In this document: positions 28,527-37,474 of the stretch, piece after piece
Layout: each line of letters opens with the position of its first letter
Position numbering within the stretch: position 1 is the stretch's first letter
Source of the DNA: an uncultured Lachnospiraceae bacterium
GTDB taxonomy: Bacteria; Bacillota; Clostridia; Lachnospirales; Lachnospiraceae
Direction of reading: 5' to 3'
Assembly (NCBI GenBank): GCA_902786515.1
Contig: CADADA010000004.1
Span: 24,415 to 88,414, forward strand
Length of the DNA: 64,000 nucleotides
The notes under the pieces: generated by a model
Told to the model about the DNA's origin: nothing
The model's input: the letters and a program-made list of their open reading frames with translations, nothing else
Database searches by the model: none
Position numbers and translations under genes: made by a program

Positions 28527-29680
28527 TATGCTCCGATTCCAAATATAGCCATAAATGTTCCGGCTGCTACTGCTGTACCGATAACACCGGCAACATTCGG
28601 TCCCATGGCATGCATAAGCAGGAAGTTTGAAGGATCTTCTTCAGCTCCAACCTTCTGTGATACTCTTGCTGCCATAGGAACAGCTGAAACACCTGCTGAA
28701 CCAATTAAAGGATTTATCTTTCCATGAGATAAGAAGCACATAAGTTTTCCAATCAATACACCTGCAGCAGTACCGAACGCAAATGCAATTAATCCCAGGG
28801 CTACAATCTTAATAGTATCAAGGTTCAAAAATGCTTCTGCACTTGTAGTTGCACCTACACTTGTACCTAAAAGGATAACTACTATATACATAAGTGCATT
28901 TGATGCAGTATCTGTAAGCTGCTTAACAACACCACATTCTCTGAAAAGATTTCCAAGCATCAACATACCTACAAGAGGTGCTGTAGTAGGCAATATCAAT
29001 ACTACAACTATAGTGATAACAATAGGGAATAAAATCTTCTCAAGCTTTGAAACAGGTCTTAACTGTTCCATCTTTATCTTTCTTTCCTTTTCTGTCGTAA
29101 GCAGTCTCATAATCGGTGGCTGTATAATCGGCACAAGTGACATATACGAATAGGCTGCAACCGCAATTGGTCCGAGTAATGAAGTCTGACCAAGCTTTCC
29201 TGCAAGGAAAATGGATGTAGGACCATCAGCTCCACCTATGATTGAAATAGCGGCAGCTGCCTTATCATTGAAGCCCATAAAAATCGCCATAAAATATGCG
29301 ATATAAATACCAAACTGTGCAGCAGCACCCATAATAAAGCACTTTGGATTCGCAATCAACGGTCCAAAATCTGTCATTGCTCCAACTCCCAAGAATATCA
29401 GAGATGGCAGAATACTCCACTCATCTAATTTATAAAAATAATGTAATAATCCACCTACACCGTTAGATGACTCCTCGATTTTAAGCATTATATCCGGGTA
29501 CATGTTTACCAATAACATACCAAATGCAATAGGAACAAGCAATAATGGCTCATATTCTTTTGCAATCGCCAGATATAAAAACACTAAAGCAACAAGAATC
29601 ATAATATAATTTCCAACCGTAAGATTAAAAAACGCAGTCTGGTGAACTAAATTATCCAATGTATTAACAATGTAATCCAT
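28526..29680 (-). CDS. oadB: Sodium-translocating decarboxylase beta subunit
   Basis: OadB is the membrane channel that couples decarboxylation of carboxybiotin to sodium export. The 384-residue chain is strongly hydrophobic with about nine to eleven segments. Family landmarks are GVGAMTDFGPLIANP, the functional Asp region IIGGADGPTSIFLAGKL, and AVPMAARVSQ near the end. GGAGG precedes the ATG. Located between the biotin carrier and oadA. Confidence 0.95.
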   Translation of the reverse strand: MDYIVNTLDNLVHQTAFFNLTVGNYIMILVALVFLYLAIAKEYEPLLLVPIAFGMLLVNMYPDIMLKIEESSNGVGGLLHYFYKLDEWSILPSLIFLGVGAMTDFGPLIANPKCFIMGAAAQFGIYIAYFMAIFMGFNDKAAAAISIIGGADGPTSIFLAGKLGQTSLLGPIAVAAYSYMSLVPIIQPPIMRLLTTEKERKIKMEQLRPVSKLEKILFPIVITIVVVLILPTTAPLVGMLMLGNLFRECGVVKQLTDTASNALMYIVVILLGTSVGATTSAEAFLNLDTIKIVALGLIAFAFGTAAGVLIGKLMCFLSHGKINPLIGSAGVSAVPMAARVSQKVGAEEDPSNFLLMHAMGPNVAGVIGTAVAAGTFMAIFGIGA

Positions 29681-29706
29681 TTTATTTCCTCCTGTATCTA
29701 TGGAAA

Positions 29707-30069
29707 TTAATTCATAGTTGCCAAAACATTTCCAGATTCAACACTTGCACCTTCACTTACATCGATACTTGCAATTGTTCCATCTTCAGGCGCAACAATC
29801 TCATTTTCCATCTTCATCGCTTCAAGAATCATGATTACATCGCCCTTCTTTACAGCCTGACCTGCACTTACCTTTACCGATAAAATCTTACCAGGCATAG
29901 GAGCTGTCACACTCTTACTTCCTTTTGTACCTGATGCAGCCTTTTTAGCAGGTGCTTTCTTGGCAGGTGCTGCACTTGCTGTATTAACAGGAGCTGCTCC
30001 TGTACCTGAAGTCTCCTCAACCACTACATCATACTCTGTTCCGTTTACTGTAATTTTATATGTCTTCAT
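29707..30069 (-). CDS. Biotin carrier subunit
   Basis: The 120-residue protein ends in a biotinyl domain with the target lysine in EAMKMEN (about K86) after an Ala/Pro/Lys-rich flexible linker (about 28-50), like OadA tails and the 1.3S transcarboxylase subunit. It carries CO2 between the two carboxyltransferases and OadB. AAGGAGG lies before the ATG. Confidence 0.95.
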   Translation of the reverse strand: MKTYKITVNGTEYDVVVEETSGTGAAPVNTASAAPAKKAPAKKAASGTKGSKSVTAPMPGKILSVKVSAGQAVKKGDVIMILEAMKMENEIVAPEDGTIASIDVSEGASVESGNVLATMN

Positions 30070-30090
30070 TTTTAAATTCCTCCTTAAATG

Positions 30091-30861
30091 CTATGCACTT
30101 TTCCACTTATTTTGTGTTCTTCTTCTAATAGAACGTACTACAAATCCATCTGAGCTGCCGCCCTGTGATGCAGCAATTGCAGCTGTTATGACAGCGACAA
30201 GTTCCAAATCATCTACAAGTTCTTCCTCTGCCTCATCTTCTTCTGTTGTCTTTACATCATTTTTAACAACATCTGATTTCTTTTTCTGAGCAGAATTTAT
30301 TATTCCAAATAAACTGATTACGAAAGAAAGGAAGATTAATACTATAAATACAGTTCCCATACCCATCAGGGTATTCATTCCTGCTTTTCCCATCTTTGCG
30401 CCCATTCCTGATGACTTTTCATCCTGTATCAATGTAAACGATATATCAACCGGAATGACATCATCATTAATTGGCTGGAATTTTGCTACCAGCTTTACAT
30501 CTGATTTTTTGAAATGTACAACTGACTGTGCAACTATACAATCGTCATATTCTTCAATATCACATCTCTCTACCGAAACAAAATCGCCAATACCTGTATC
30601 CTTTACAGCCTTATAAGACTCAAATGCAGCTCTGCTCATACCAACGTTATTATCAATAAAGTACTCTATCTCTGCATCTGACTTGCTACCAAAATACTGT
30701 GCCGTAGATTCCATGCCGGAATTAATATCTTCATACTGATATTCGAACGGAGCACTTCCGGCAGCATAAACAAAACTGTTTGTCTTAGAAAATACTAGCA
30801 CTAATACTACAACCGATACCAATAGAATAGCCGACATAAGAGAATTAGAAATTTTTTTCAT
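30091..30861 (-). CDS. oadG: OadG-like gamma subunit with large extracytoplasmic domain
   Basis: OadG anchors the complex in the membrane. The 256-residue protein is much longer than the usual 80-120: it has an N-terminal signal or anchor segment (about 10-33), an extracytoplasmic domain (about 35-160), then the OadG helix (GMGTVFIVLIFLSFVISLFG) and a cytoplasmic acidic segment and basic tail (IRRRTQNKWK). The extra domain looks like the small secreted folds found before OadG in Lachnospiraceae. Function of the domain is unknown. Confidence 0.85.
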   Translation of the reverse strand: MKKISNSLMSAILLVSVVVLVLVFSKTNSFVYAAGSAPFEYQYEDINSGMESTAQYFGSKSDAEIEYFIDNNVGMSRAAFESYKAVKDTGIGDFVSVERCDIEEYDDCIVAQSVVHFKKSDVKLVAKFQPINDDVIPVDISFTLIQDEKSSGMGAKMGKAGMNTLMGMGTVFIVLIFLSFVISLFGIINSAQKKKSDVVKNDVKTTEEDEAEEELVDDLELVAVITAAIAASQGGSSDGFVVRSIRRRTQNKWKSA

Positions 30862-30875
30862 GTCTGCACCTCACC

Positions 30876-32303
30876 TTACACTGTTCCATGTTTTTTTAAC
30901 GGCAATTCTTCTCTCTTTGTATACAACATCTCGAATGCACCAATTACATATTTTCTCGTGTCAGCCGGTGCAATTATGTTATCTACATATCCTCTTCTTG
31001 CTGCTGATAAGCTGTCTAACTGTAATGCTCTGTATTCCTCAGCTGCTTTAGAAATATCTGATGAGTCGCCATACATAACCTTTGCGGCAAGCGTCGCATC
31101 CATCATTCCAATCTCAGCGCCTTCCCATGCATATACAAAATCGCAGCCTGTTCCTTTACTGTTCATCGCATTATAAGCTGTTCCATAAGCTTTTCCAATA
31201 ACTACATTAACCTTAGGCACTGTAGATGATGCGAATGCATATGTCAGACTGGCAACAGCCTTTGCAAGTCTTTTTTCATCACTCATAGATGTTCCAAATC
31301 CTGTAACATTCGTAAGTGTCAATACCGGTATTGAAAACGCATCACAGAATTTCACAAATCCGGCAGCCTTTTCGCAACCTTCAGCTGTAAGTACTGTATC
31401 AAATGTCTCAGATACCTTCATATCTTCATCAAATAATTCTGTTCTGTTAGCAACAGCTCCAACTGTCAAACCATTTAATTTTATAAACCCTGTAACCACT
31501 TCTTTTGCATATGCAGCCTTTGTCTCAAAGAAGTATCCTGAATCTGATATTTCTCTTAATGCATAAGCCGTGTCTCCTGAGCAGTCTTTAATTGTATCAC
31601 ATATTCTGTTTAAATCATCTGAACATTCATCATATAATGCTGTATCTTCGTTATTTAACGGTAATGTATTTACCAAATCTCTTATCTTCTCAAATAACGT
31701 ATCTTCATCAGCTACAACATCTGCATTTCCAGTCTCTTCACTCTGGAATTTTGCTGAAGCTGTATCACATTTTTCCGTATAATTTCCTGCAATTACATTT
31801 GGAGAATTCACAAATAACTTTCCATCAACATCCATAAATGTAAAGTCCGCAAGCTCTGTGAGAACTGCCAAACCACCGCCACATTTACCAAAAACGGCAC
31901 AAATCTGTGGAATAACACCTGATGCTTTTGACTGTATTGTATAAATCTCGCCAAATGCATTTAACGCGTCTGTAGCTTCCTCAAGTCTGAATCCTGCACT
32001 GTCTATAATTCCGATAACAGGTGCTCCCATTTTCATTGCCATATTATAAAGATTTACAATTTTCTTTGAATGCATCTCTCCAATAGAACCATTCAACACC
32101 GAAGCATCCTGACTGTATACGTACACCAGATTTCCACCGATTACACCATATCCGGTTATGACTCCATCTGCCGGTGTATCTTTAGATGATAAATTGAAAT
32201 CAGTATTTCTTGATGTTATAAGATTACCAATTTCAACAAAACTGTTATCATCAAGTAAAGATTCAACTCTTTGCCTTGCTGACTCATTTGTCGTAGTACT
32301 CAT
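30876..32303 (-). CDS. Acyl-CoA carboxyltransferase subunit (12S/MmdA-like, divergent)
   Basis: This crotonase-fold carboxyltransferase family includes methylmalonyl-CoA decarboxylase alpha, propionyl-CoA carboxylase beta and transcarboxylase 12S. At 475 residues it is shorter than the usual 510. Both halves are present: SQDASVLNGSIGEMH and DSAGFRLEEATDAL in the first, and VIGKAYGTAYNAMNSKG with AWEGAEIGMMD in the second. The oxyanion-site strings differ from the usual DSGGAR and GPCAGG (here DSAGFR and GKCGGG), so substrate may differ. First gene of the operon with its own promoter. Confidence 0.88.
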   Translation of the reverse strand: MSTTTNESARQRVESLLDDNSFVEIGNLITSRNTDFNLSSKDTPADGVITGYGVIGGNLVYVYSQDASVLNGSIGEMHSKKIVNLYNMAMKMGAPVIGIIDSAGFRLEEATDALNAFGEIYTIQSKASGVIPQICAVFGKCGGGLAVLTELADFTFMDVDGKLFVNSPNVIAGNYTEKCDTASAKFQSEETGNADVVADEDTLFEKIRDLVNTLPLNNEDTALYDECSDDLNRICDTIKDCSGDTAYALREISDSGYFFETKAAYAKEVVTGFIKLNGLTVGAVANRTELFDEDMKVSETFDTVLTAEGCEKAAGFVKFCDAFSIPVLTLTNVTGFGTSMSDEKRLAKAVASLTYAFASSTVPKVNVVIGKAYGTAYNAMNSKGTGCDFVYAWEGAEIGMMDATLAAKVMYGDSSDISKAAEEYRALQLDSLSAARRGYVDNIIAPADTRKYVIGAFEMLYTKREELPLKKHGTV

Positions 32304-32355
32304 TTTTTAACCTCCATTTAATATATTAAATTTATCAAAATCTCTGCCGATTGTA

Positions 32356-32384
32356 ATTGTATAATTATTCCTGTAAAAAATCAA
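32356..32384 (-). promoter_or_regulatory. Promoter of the sodium-pump operon
   Basis: The minus strand reads TTGATT, 17 bases, TACAAT, overlapping the last codons of dacF and about 53 bases before the carboxyltransferase start. Confidence 0.6.
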
Positions 32385-33507
32385 GTAAAAAAGTTCTAAA
32401 AACAGTAATAAATTCCCATTTGAAATTTCTTTTTTCAATTTCGGATCTGGATTTAATATAATAACTCTTATATATCTCGCCATCTATGTATATTTCTATG
32501 TTTCCAAGTGTCTGATTCTTATGTATTGGAGCTTCTGTTTCTTTGGGATAATTATATAGTATTTTCGTTTTTTCATTCCCACGCATCAAAATATTTTCCA
32601 CTCCCTCAGCATATAACTCTGCCTGATTTCTGACACCATTTTTCACTTCAATATATTCTTTAAAATCACTTCCCCTATATATCATCCTATATTCATAGTT
32701 TTCCATTCCATAATTCATAAGTTTTTTTGTATCAGCCCATTTATATTCTTTGTGCGGTGGCCATCCCGATGCCAAAACAACAGAAATAAATTTCTTGTTT
32801 TTTTCATGCACAGCACCAGCAAAACAATATCCTGCATTTCCCGTGAATCCGGTTTTAATTCCCACAGCACCACTCATCTGATATAAAAAAGCATTTTTAT
32901 TGTTCACACTAAAGTTCTTACCCGTATTAATCTCGGAAAATGAATATTCAGGTGTATTTATAATCTCAACAAATTTTTTATTTTTCATTGCATATCTTGA
33001 AATCAATGCCAAATCATAGGCTGTGGTAAAGTGATTCTCATTATCAAGACCGTTTGGCGTGACAAAATTTGTGTCATTCGCTCCAATTGATTTTGCTTTT
33101 TCATTCATCAATTTCGCAAACCCCTCTACATCTCCCCCAACAGCTTCTGCTATAGCCACCGCGCTATCATTATGTGACTGAAGCATTAGTGAATACAGCA
33201 GATCTTTTATGTAATACTTTTCTCCCTGCCTCATTCCTAATTGAACATCCGGCATTGATGCAGCATAACCGGAAACCTCTGCTACCGACTCAATATCCCC
33301 ATATTCTAATGCGACTATACATGTCATTATCTTTGTGGTGCTTGCATTTGCCATTTTTTCTCTGCTGTTTTTTTCATACAAAACCCTGCCGGTCAGTTCA
33401 TCAATTAGTATCGCTGACTTTGCATTTAACTGTAATTGTTCTTCTCCATATACGCTTTCTACCGACAATACAATTATTATCAATAAAAGAATTATTTTTT
33501 TAAACAC
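32365..33507 (-). CDS. dacF: D-alanyl-D-alanine carboxypeptidase (DacF type)
   Basis: This S11 serine peptidase trims peptidoglycan stem peptides. The 380-residue chain has a signal peptide (1-21), SxxK at S56-K59 (ASTTKIMT), SxN in LQSHNDSAVAIAE and KTG in GIKTGFTGNAGYC. A C-terminal amphipathic helix (RTFLLDFLQE) fits membrane attachment. The start codon is GTG. A second family member is at 38.9 kb. In Bacillus DacF is forespore-specific; that regulation is not visible here. Confidence 0.93.
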   Translation of the reverse strand: MFKKIILLLIIIVLSVESVYGEEQLQLNAKSAILIDELTGRVLYEKNSREKMANASTTKIMTCIVALEYGDIESVAEVSGYAASMPDVQLGMRQGEKYYIKDLLYSLMLQSHNDSAVAIAEAVGGDVEGFAKLMNEKAKSIGANDTNFVTPNGLDNENHFTTAYDLALISRYAMKNKKFVEIINTPEYSFSEINTGKNFSVNNKNAFLYQMSGAVGIKTGFTGNAGYCFAGAVHEKNKKFISVVLASGWPPHKEYKWADTKKLMNYGMENYEYRMIYRGSDFKEYIEVKNGVRNQAELYAEGVENILMRGNEKTKILYNYPKETEAPIHKNQTLGNIEIYIDGEIYKSYYIKSRSEIEKRNFKWEFITVFRTFLLDFLQE

Positions 33508-33552
33508 TTCTGCCCTCGTAGCTTTTTTTATATTTTATGCTGTTATAAATAA

Positions 33553-33589
33553 AAATAAGTACTACAACATAATGTCATAGTACTTATTT
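33553..33589 (-). terminator. Terminator after malG
   Basis: A perfect 12-base-pair AT-rich stem (AAATAAGTACTA / TAGTACTTATTT) with a 13-base loop follows malG and ends in T-rich sequence on the minus strand. Confidence 0.75.
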
Positions 33590-33621
33590 CTTTTATGTTT
33601 TATTCGATTTGAATATTCAAA

Positions 33622-34470
33622 TTATTCCTTAACAGCAGCTGCACCAAGACCTTCTGTCTGAGCCTTCTGTGTAACTACGAAGAAGAATACAAACGGTATA
33701 GCTACAAGTAAAGCACCTGCGGCAAATGTTGTAAATCTGTTTCTCTTATTATCTGAAATAAATGTAAACAGACCCATAGCCAAAGTATACTTCTCATTAT
33801 CACCTAATACAAGTTTCGGGAAAATCCAGTCCATCCATGGTCCCGTAAACGTTGTAATACTAAGGAATATAATAATAGGTCTTGCAATCGGCATAACTAC
33901 TTTTGCAAAAATAGTAAAGTGGTTAGCACCGTCAATTCTTGCAGCCTCATCCAAACTCTTAGGAATAGTATCAAGGTAACTCTTAACCAGCCAAGTGTTA
34001 TAAGGAACGTTACCTGCTACATACACTAATACCAGTCCCCAAAGTTCATTGTAAGCTCCCATTCTGTTGATGATAACGTAAATAGCTATCATACCAACGA
34101 ATGATGGGAAAATCTGTAATATCAATAATGCCATCAACATCGATTTCTTAAATGCAAATCTGAATCTCGAAAATACATATGCTGACAATGAACAAACAAT
34201 TACTGAGATAATACATGTTGCAATAGCAAGTATCAATGTATTCTGGAACCATAATACAAAATCTGTCTCATTAAACAGATATGCAAAATGTTCAAACGTG
34301 ATACCATCAGCAAAAGGAATAATTGAAAGACCTGCCGATGTGTCACCCGGAGCAAACGCCGCACTTATAACGAACACGATTGGATACAATACAAAAATCG
34401 TAACAAGAATTAAAAATATTATAACTACTGTTAACAAAGCATAATTTGTTTTTCCTACTTTTTTCTGCAT
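33622..34470 (-). CDS. malG: Maltodextrin ABC transporter permease MalG
   Basis: One of two permeases of a maltose/maltodextrin importer. The 282-residue protein has about six membrane segments and the ATPase-contact EAA loop EAARIDGANHFTIFAKVVMP. Its ATG overlaps the malF stop by one base. The terminator after it ends the operon, so no ATPase gene is included. Confidence 0.93.
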   Translation of the reverse strand: MQKKVGKTNYALLTVVIIFLILVTIFVLYPIVFVISAAFAPGDTSAGLSIIPFADGITFEHFAYLFNETDFVLWFQNTLILAIATCIISVIVCSLSAYVFSRFRFAFKKSMLMALLILQIFPSFVGMIAIYVIINRMGAYNELWGLVLVYVAGNVPYNTWLVKSYLDTIPKSLDEAARIDGANHFTIFAKVVMPIARPIIIFLSITTFTGPWMDWIFPKLVLGDNEKYTLAMGLFTFISDNKRNRFTTFAAGALLVAIPFVFFFVVTQKAQTEGLGAAAVKE

Positions 34471-35771
34471 TATAATTCTCCCTCCTTGAATGATTTTGTA
34501 TTCATAAAGTTAAATATCGCAAACGGTGCCAATACAATAAACACGAACATAGCAAGAACTGAAGCATTCTTGTAATTCATATCATCCATAGTCAGCTTGT
34601 AAATCCATGTAACTACGATATCAGTAGCACCCGCTTTTGTTGTAGTTGATGATTCAACATTTGGTGCACCACCTGTAAGGAAGTAGATAACACCAAAGTT
34701 ATTTACATTATGAGTAAATGACATAATGATAAGTGGTACCGTCTGGTATAATACCATTGGTAATGTAATATTCGTAAATATCTGTGTTCTGTTTGCACCA
34801 TCGATAGATGCAGCCTCGAAAATATCTGTTGAGATAGCTGTCATCTGTCCTGCAATCAACATCATAAAGTATGGGAAACCTGCCCACAGATTTATAAATA
34901 TACAAGTAAATCTGGCAAGGTTCTTATCTGAAAGCCATGGTATCGAATCGTTAATGATGTGCATAGCCTTCAACGTCTTATTAATAGTTCCGTTAGAACC
35001 ATTCAAAAGATTTGTCCAAACTAACATCGTAAGGATATTAGGAACGGCGTATGGCAAAATAAATATTGCTCTGAATACAGGAGCTACCTTTAAATCTAAC
35101 TCATTAAAGATAACAGCCATTACAAGTCCGCCAAAGTAACATGTAAGCGTTGCAAGGAATCCCCAGATAAGAGTCCAGCCTGCAACTCTTGCAAATGCTG
35201 ATGCCCAATCAGCTTCTCCACCAAACATGTTGATGTAGTTCTCTAATCCAACCCAGTTTACTGATCCTCCAGGTGGAATATGATCCGGATTAGACCAGTT
35301 TGTAAATCCTGCTGAAATAGAGAAAATCAAAGGTACAATAACGAAGAATACAATCAATATAAACGCCGGTGCCAATCCGATAATTGGGAATGTCTTACCA
35401 AGCAAATCCTTCGTAGCGTCTCTGTTATCAGGCATCTTACCTGAAATACAGTACTCTCTGTAAGAAGATAAAGTACCCTTTACAGACAGGTAATAAATAA
35501 ATGCAAATATAATTACAATCGCTAAGACAATAAATCCATCAATCATAACGAATGTTGACATTTCGCCCGGTGTTTTACCGATGTTAATCAAGCCACCGAT
35601 TGCTTTTAATGTCTTAGGTAAAAAACAAATAAATATGACTTCGATAATTGCGAAGAAAATACCCTTAACCCACTCTTTCATGTGAAGGATATAACCCAAT
35701 CCCATGAAAGCAAGTGATGTGCGGAGGATTTTCTGTCTGTCAGAACCATCTGTCGCAAGAGATGTTCCCAT
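34470..35771 (-). CDS. malF: Maltodextrin ABC transporter permease MalF
   Basis: The second permease, 433 residues, has about three extra N-terminal membrane segments before the standard core, as in Bacillus MdxF. The EAA loop is EAASIDGANRTQIFTNITLP. An AGGTGA site is close to the ATG. The order malE-malF-malG is canonical. Confidence 0.93.
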   Translation of the reverse strand: MGTSLATDGSDRQKILRTSLAFMGLGYILHMKEWVKGIFFAIIEVIFICFLPKTLKAIGGLINIGKTPGEMSTFVMIDGFIVLAIVIIFAFIYYLSVKGTLSSYREYCISGKMPDNRDATKDLLGKTFPIIGLAPAFILIVFFVIVPLIFSISAGFTNWSNPDHIPPGGSVNWVGLENYINMFGGEADWASAFARVAGWTLIWGFLATLTCYFGGLVMAVIFNELDLKVAPVFRAIFILPYAVPNILTMLVWTNLLNGSNGTINKTLKAMHIINDSIPWLSDKNLARFTCIFINLWAGFPYFMMLIAGQMTAISTDIFEAASIDGANRTQIFTNITLPMVLYQTVPLIIMSFTHNVNNFGVIYFLTGGAPNVESSTTTKAGATDIVVTWIYKLTMDDMNYKNASVLAMFVFIVLAPFAIFNFMNTKSFKEGEL

Positions 35772-35813
35772 AAACTCACCTAACTTTCTAATACTACGTT
35801 TAACAGTTTCTTA

Positions 35814-37106
35814 TTATTTCTTCTTTGTAGCTGTCTGGTTAGCAGCATCAAGCTCAGCTAAAATAGATGCATCATCTGAATCTACAACACCATTCCAGAT
35901 GTTAGAATATGCAGAAGCAAATGCACTCCAGAACAAACTAGCCTGGGACATGTTAGGCATCGGATATGAATAATCTAACTGTTTCTGCATAGAAGAAACG
36001 TATCCATTCTCATCATTAATCTCTATATCTGCTGACGGTACAGTCTCTGTACATTCAAAACGAAGTTTCTGCATCTCAGGTGTACATAAGAATTCACCAA
36101 ATGCTGCTGCTTCGTTCTTATGGTTAGAGAATGCTGAAACATACATACATCTAACACCTTCAAAAGAAATAGCCGGATGATCAACTCCAGGGAAGCTTGG
36201 AAGCGGAGCGATAGCAAAGTTAATACCTGCATCCTCAAATGTCTTAATATTCCATGCACCTGTGATAGTCATAGCTGCATCACCTTCAATAAACATAGAA
36301 TCACAATACTTTGTAGCGATATCCTCTGTAGGCATGTTTACTGCTTTTGATAATTTTACAAATGTCTGAAGCTGTTTAACAGCATCGTTTGTATTCATAT
36401 ATGTATTTGTAATATCACTTCCGTCCGGTCCATACAAATGATTCTCATCTGTATTTGTAAACATTACACTGTAGTAAGCATTTCCTGCATCAAATACGAA
36501 AGGATGTCCTGACTTATCATAGCTGTCAATATAACTAAGTAAATCATCAAATGTTGTAGGAACTTCCTCTTCTGAAATCAAATCTTTGTTGTAGAATAAT
36601 GCATATGTCTCAACTGAAACAGGGTATCCGTATAATCCGCCTTCTCCCTGCTTAGGGTTAACAAGTGTTGCACCTTTTGCAGCATTATCAACAACATATC
36701 CTTTAACCTTCTCTGCTACTCCATCAGGTACTTTTTCAATATATGCACCTGCTTCAAGAGCACCCATAACGTTATGTGCTGCTGCAAATAAGTCAGGTCC
36801 GTTTCCACCAGGTCCGTCCAACGCAATCTTTGTCTGAGAGTCAGCTGATTCTACGTTTACATACTTAATCGTAATGTTTGGATAAAGTTTTGTAAATGAA
36901 GCTCCTGCCTTCTTGATAAACTCATCAGGTCCTTCTGTTGATTCCCAAACTGTAAGCTCGATATTGGAACTTGTGTCAATTTCAATTCCAGGATCAAAGT
37001 TTGAAACTTCCACACCTTCAATTTTTTCCTGCTTCTTGCCACAGCCAGAGAACATTGATGCTGCCATGGTTACAACCAAAGCAACTGCCATAATTCTTTT
37101 TTTCAT
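35814..37106 (-). CDS. malE: Maltodextrin-binding lipoprotein MalE
   Basis: The solute-binding protein captures maltodextrins at the cell surface. The 430-residue chain has a lipoprotein signal with the lipobox MFSGC at residues 18-22 (lipid on C22), then a two-lobe family-1 fold with FDAGNAYYSV and AAMTITGAWN typical of the maltose group. It leads the operon after a leader of about 195 bases. Sugar specificity is inferred from similarity and from the GH31 gene in the window. Confidence 0.92.
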   Translation of the reverse strand: MKKRIMAVALVVTMAASMFSGCGKKQEKIEGVEVSNFDPGIEIDTSSNIELTVWESTEGPDEFIKKAGASFTKLYPNITIKYVNVESADSQTKIALDGPGGNGPDLFAAAHNVMGALEAGAYIEKVPDGVAEKVKGYVVDNAAKGATLVNPKQGEGGLYGYPVSVETYALFYNKDLISEEEVPTTFDDLLSYIDSYDKSGHPFVFDAGNAYYSVMFTNTDENHLYGPDGSDITNTYMNTNDAVKQLQTFVKLSKAVNMPTEDIATKYCDSMFIEGDAAMTITGAWNIKTFEDAGINFAIAPLPSFPGVDHPAISFEGVRCMYVSAFSNHKNEAAAFGEFLCTPEMQKLRFECTETVPSADIEINDENGYVSSMQKQLDYSYPMPNMSQASLFWSAFASAYSNIWNGVVDSDDASILAELDAANQTATKKK

Positions 37107-37301
37107 AATCCTTCTTACCTTTCCGAGCTACTTTAATATAAAGCTCTTACTTTTTACATTATTTGCAACAAAAGCCCGTTCGCCAAATAGGAATAGCACT
37201 CGATGACTTTACAGTAAATATGTACAAATCAGCACGATAGATATGTAGCCTCACTTGGTAATTATTCCTATTAAAAGCACAATAATATAGCTTTTATTTC
37301 A
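37107..37301 (-). promoter_or_regulatory. Long structured leader of malE, unassigned
   Basis: From the predicted start near 37301 to the malE ATG runs a leader of about 195 bases with no open frame of note. A 10-base-pair long-range stem (37186-37195 with 37263-37272, AATAGGAATA / TATTCCTATT) encloses 67 bases that are less AT-rich than the flanks. A second hairpin with GAGCT / AGCTC lies near 37125-37145, just before the ribosome binding site. It matches no riboswitch class that I can recognise. Confidence 0.5.
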
Positions 37302-37307
37302 AAAAAT

Positions 37308-37336
37308 AGTATAGCATCAAAAAAAACTATTGTCAA
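37308..37336 (-). promoter_or_regulatory. Promoter of malEFG
   Basis: The minus strand reads TTGACA, 17 bases, TATACT, very close to consensus. No clear MalR or CcpA operator is seen next to it. Confidence 0.75.
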
Positions 37337-37474
37337 TATTTTTAGCAAGTTTTTTGTACTGTTTTTTGTGCATTTTGCATAATTCACATTTTGAATTGAA
37401 TAAATAATAATTTTTAAGAAAACAAATTATATAATTTTTCACCAAAGTATTACTATTATATTTGTTAAAAATTG
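37337..37474. other. AT-rich spacer between scpB and the malE promoter
   Basis: This part of the 368-base gap is very AT-rich with A- and T-runs. I see no gene, no convincing terminator for scpB and no operator. Confidence 0.5.

Noticed and set aside
30876..32303. Pseudogene call for the short carboxyltransferase
   Set aside because: The frame is intact, both halves and the C-terminal motifs are present, and it has a good promoter and ribosome binding site; it is divergent rather than broken.
37107..37301. M-box (magnesium) riboswitch before malE
   Set aside because: The string GTGAGGCTAC faintly recalls the M-box core, but the leader is too short, lacks the other conserved strings, and the gene is a sugar-binding protein.
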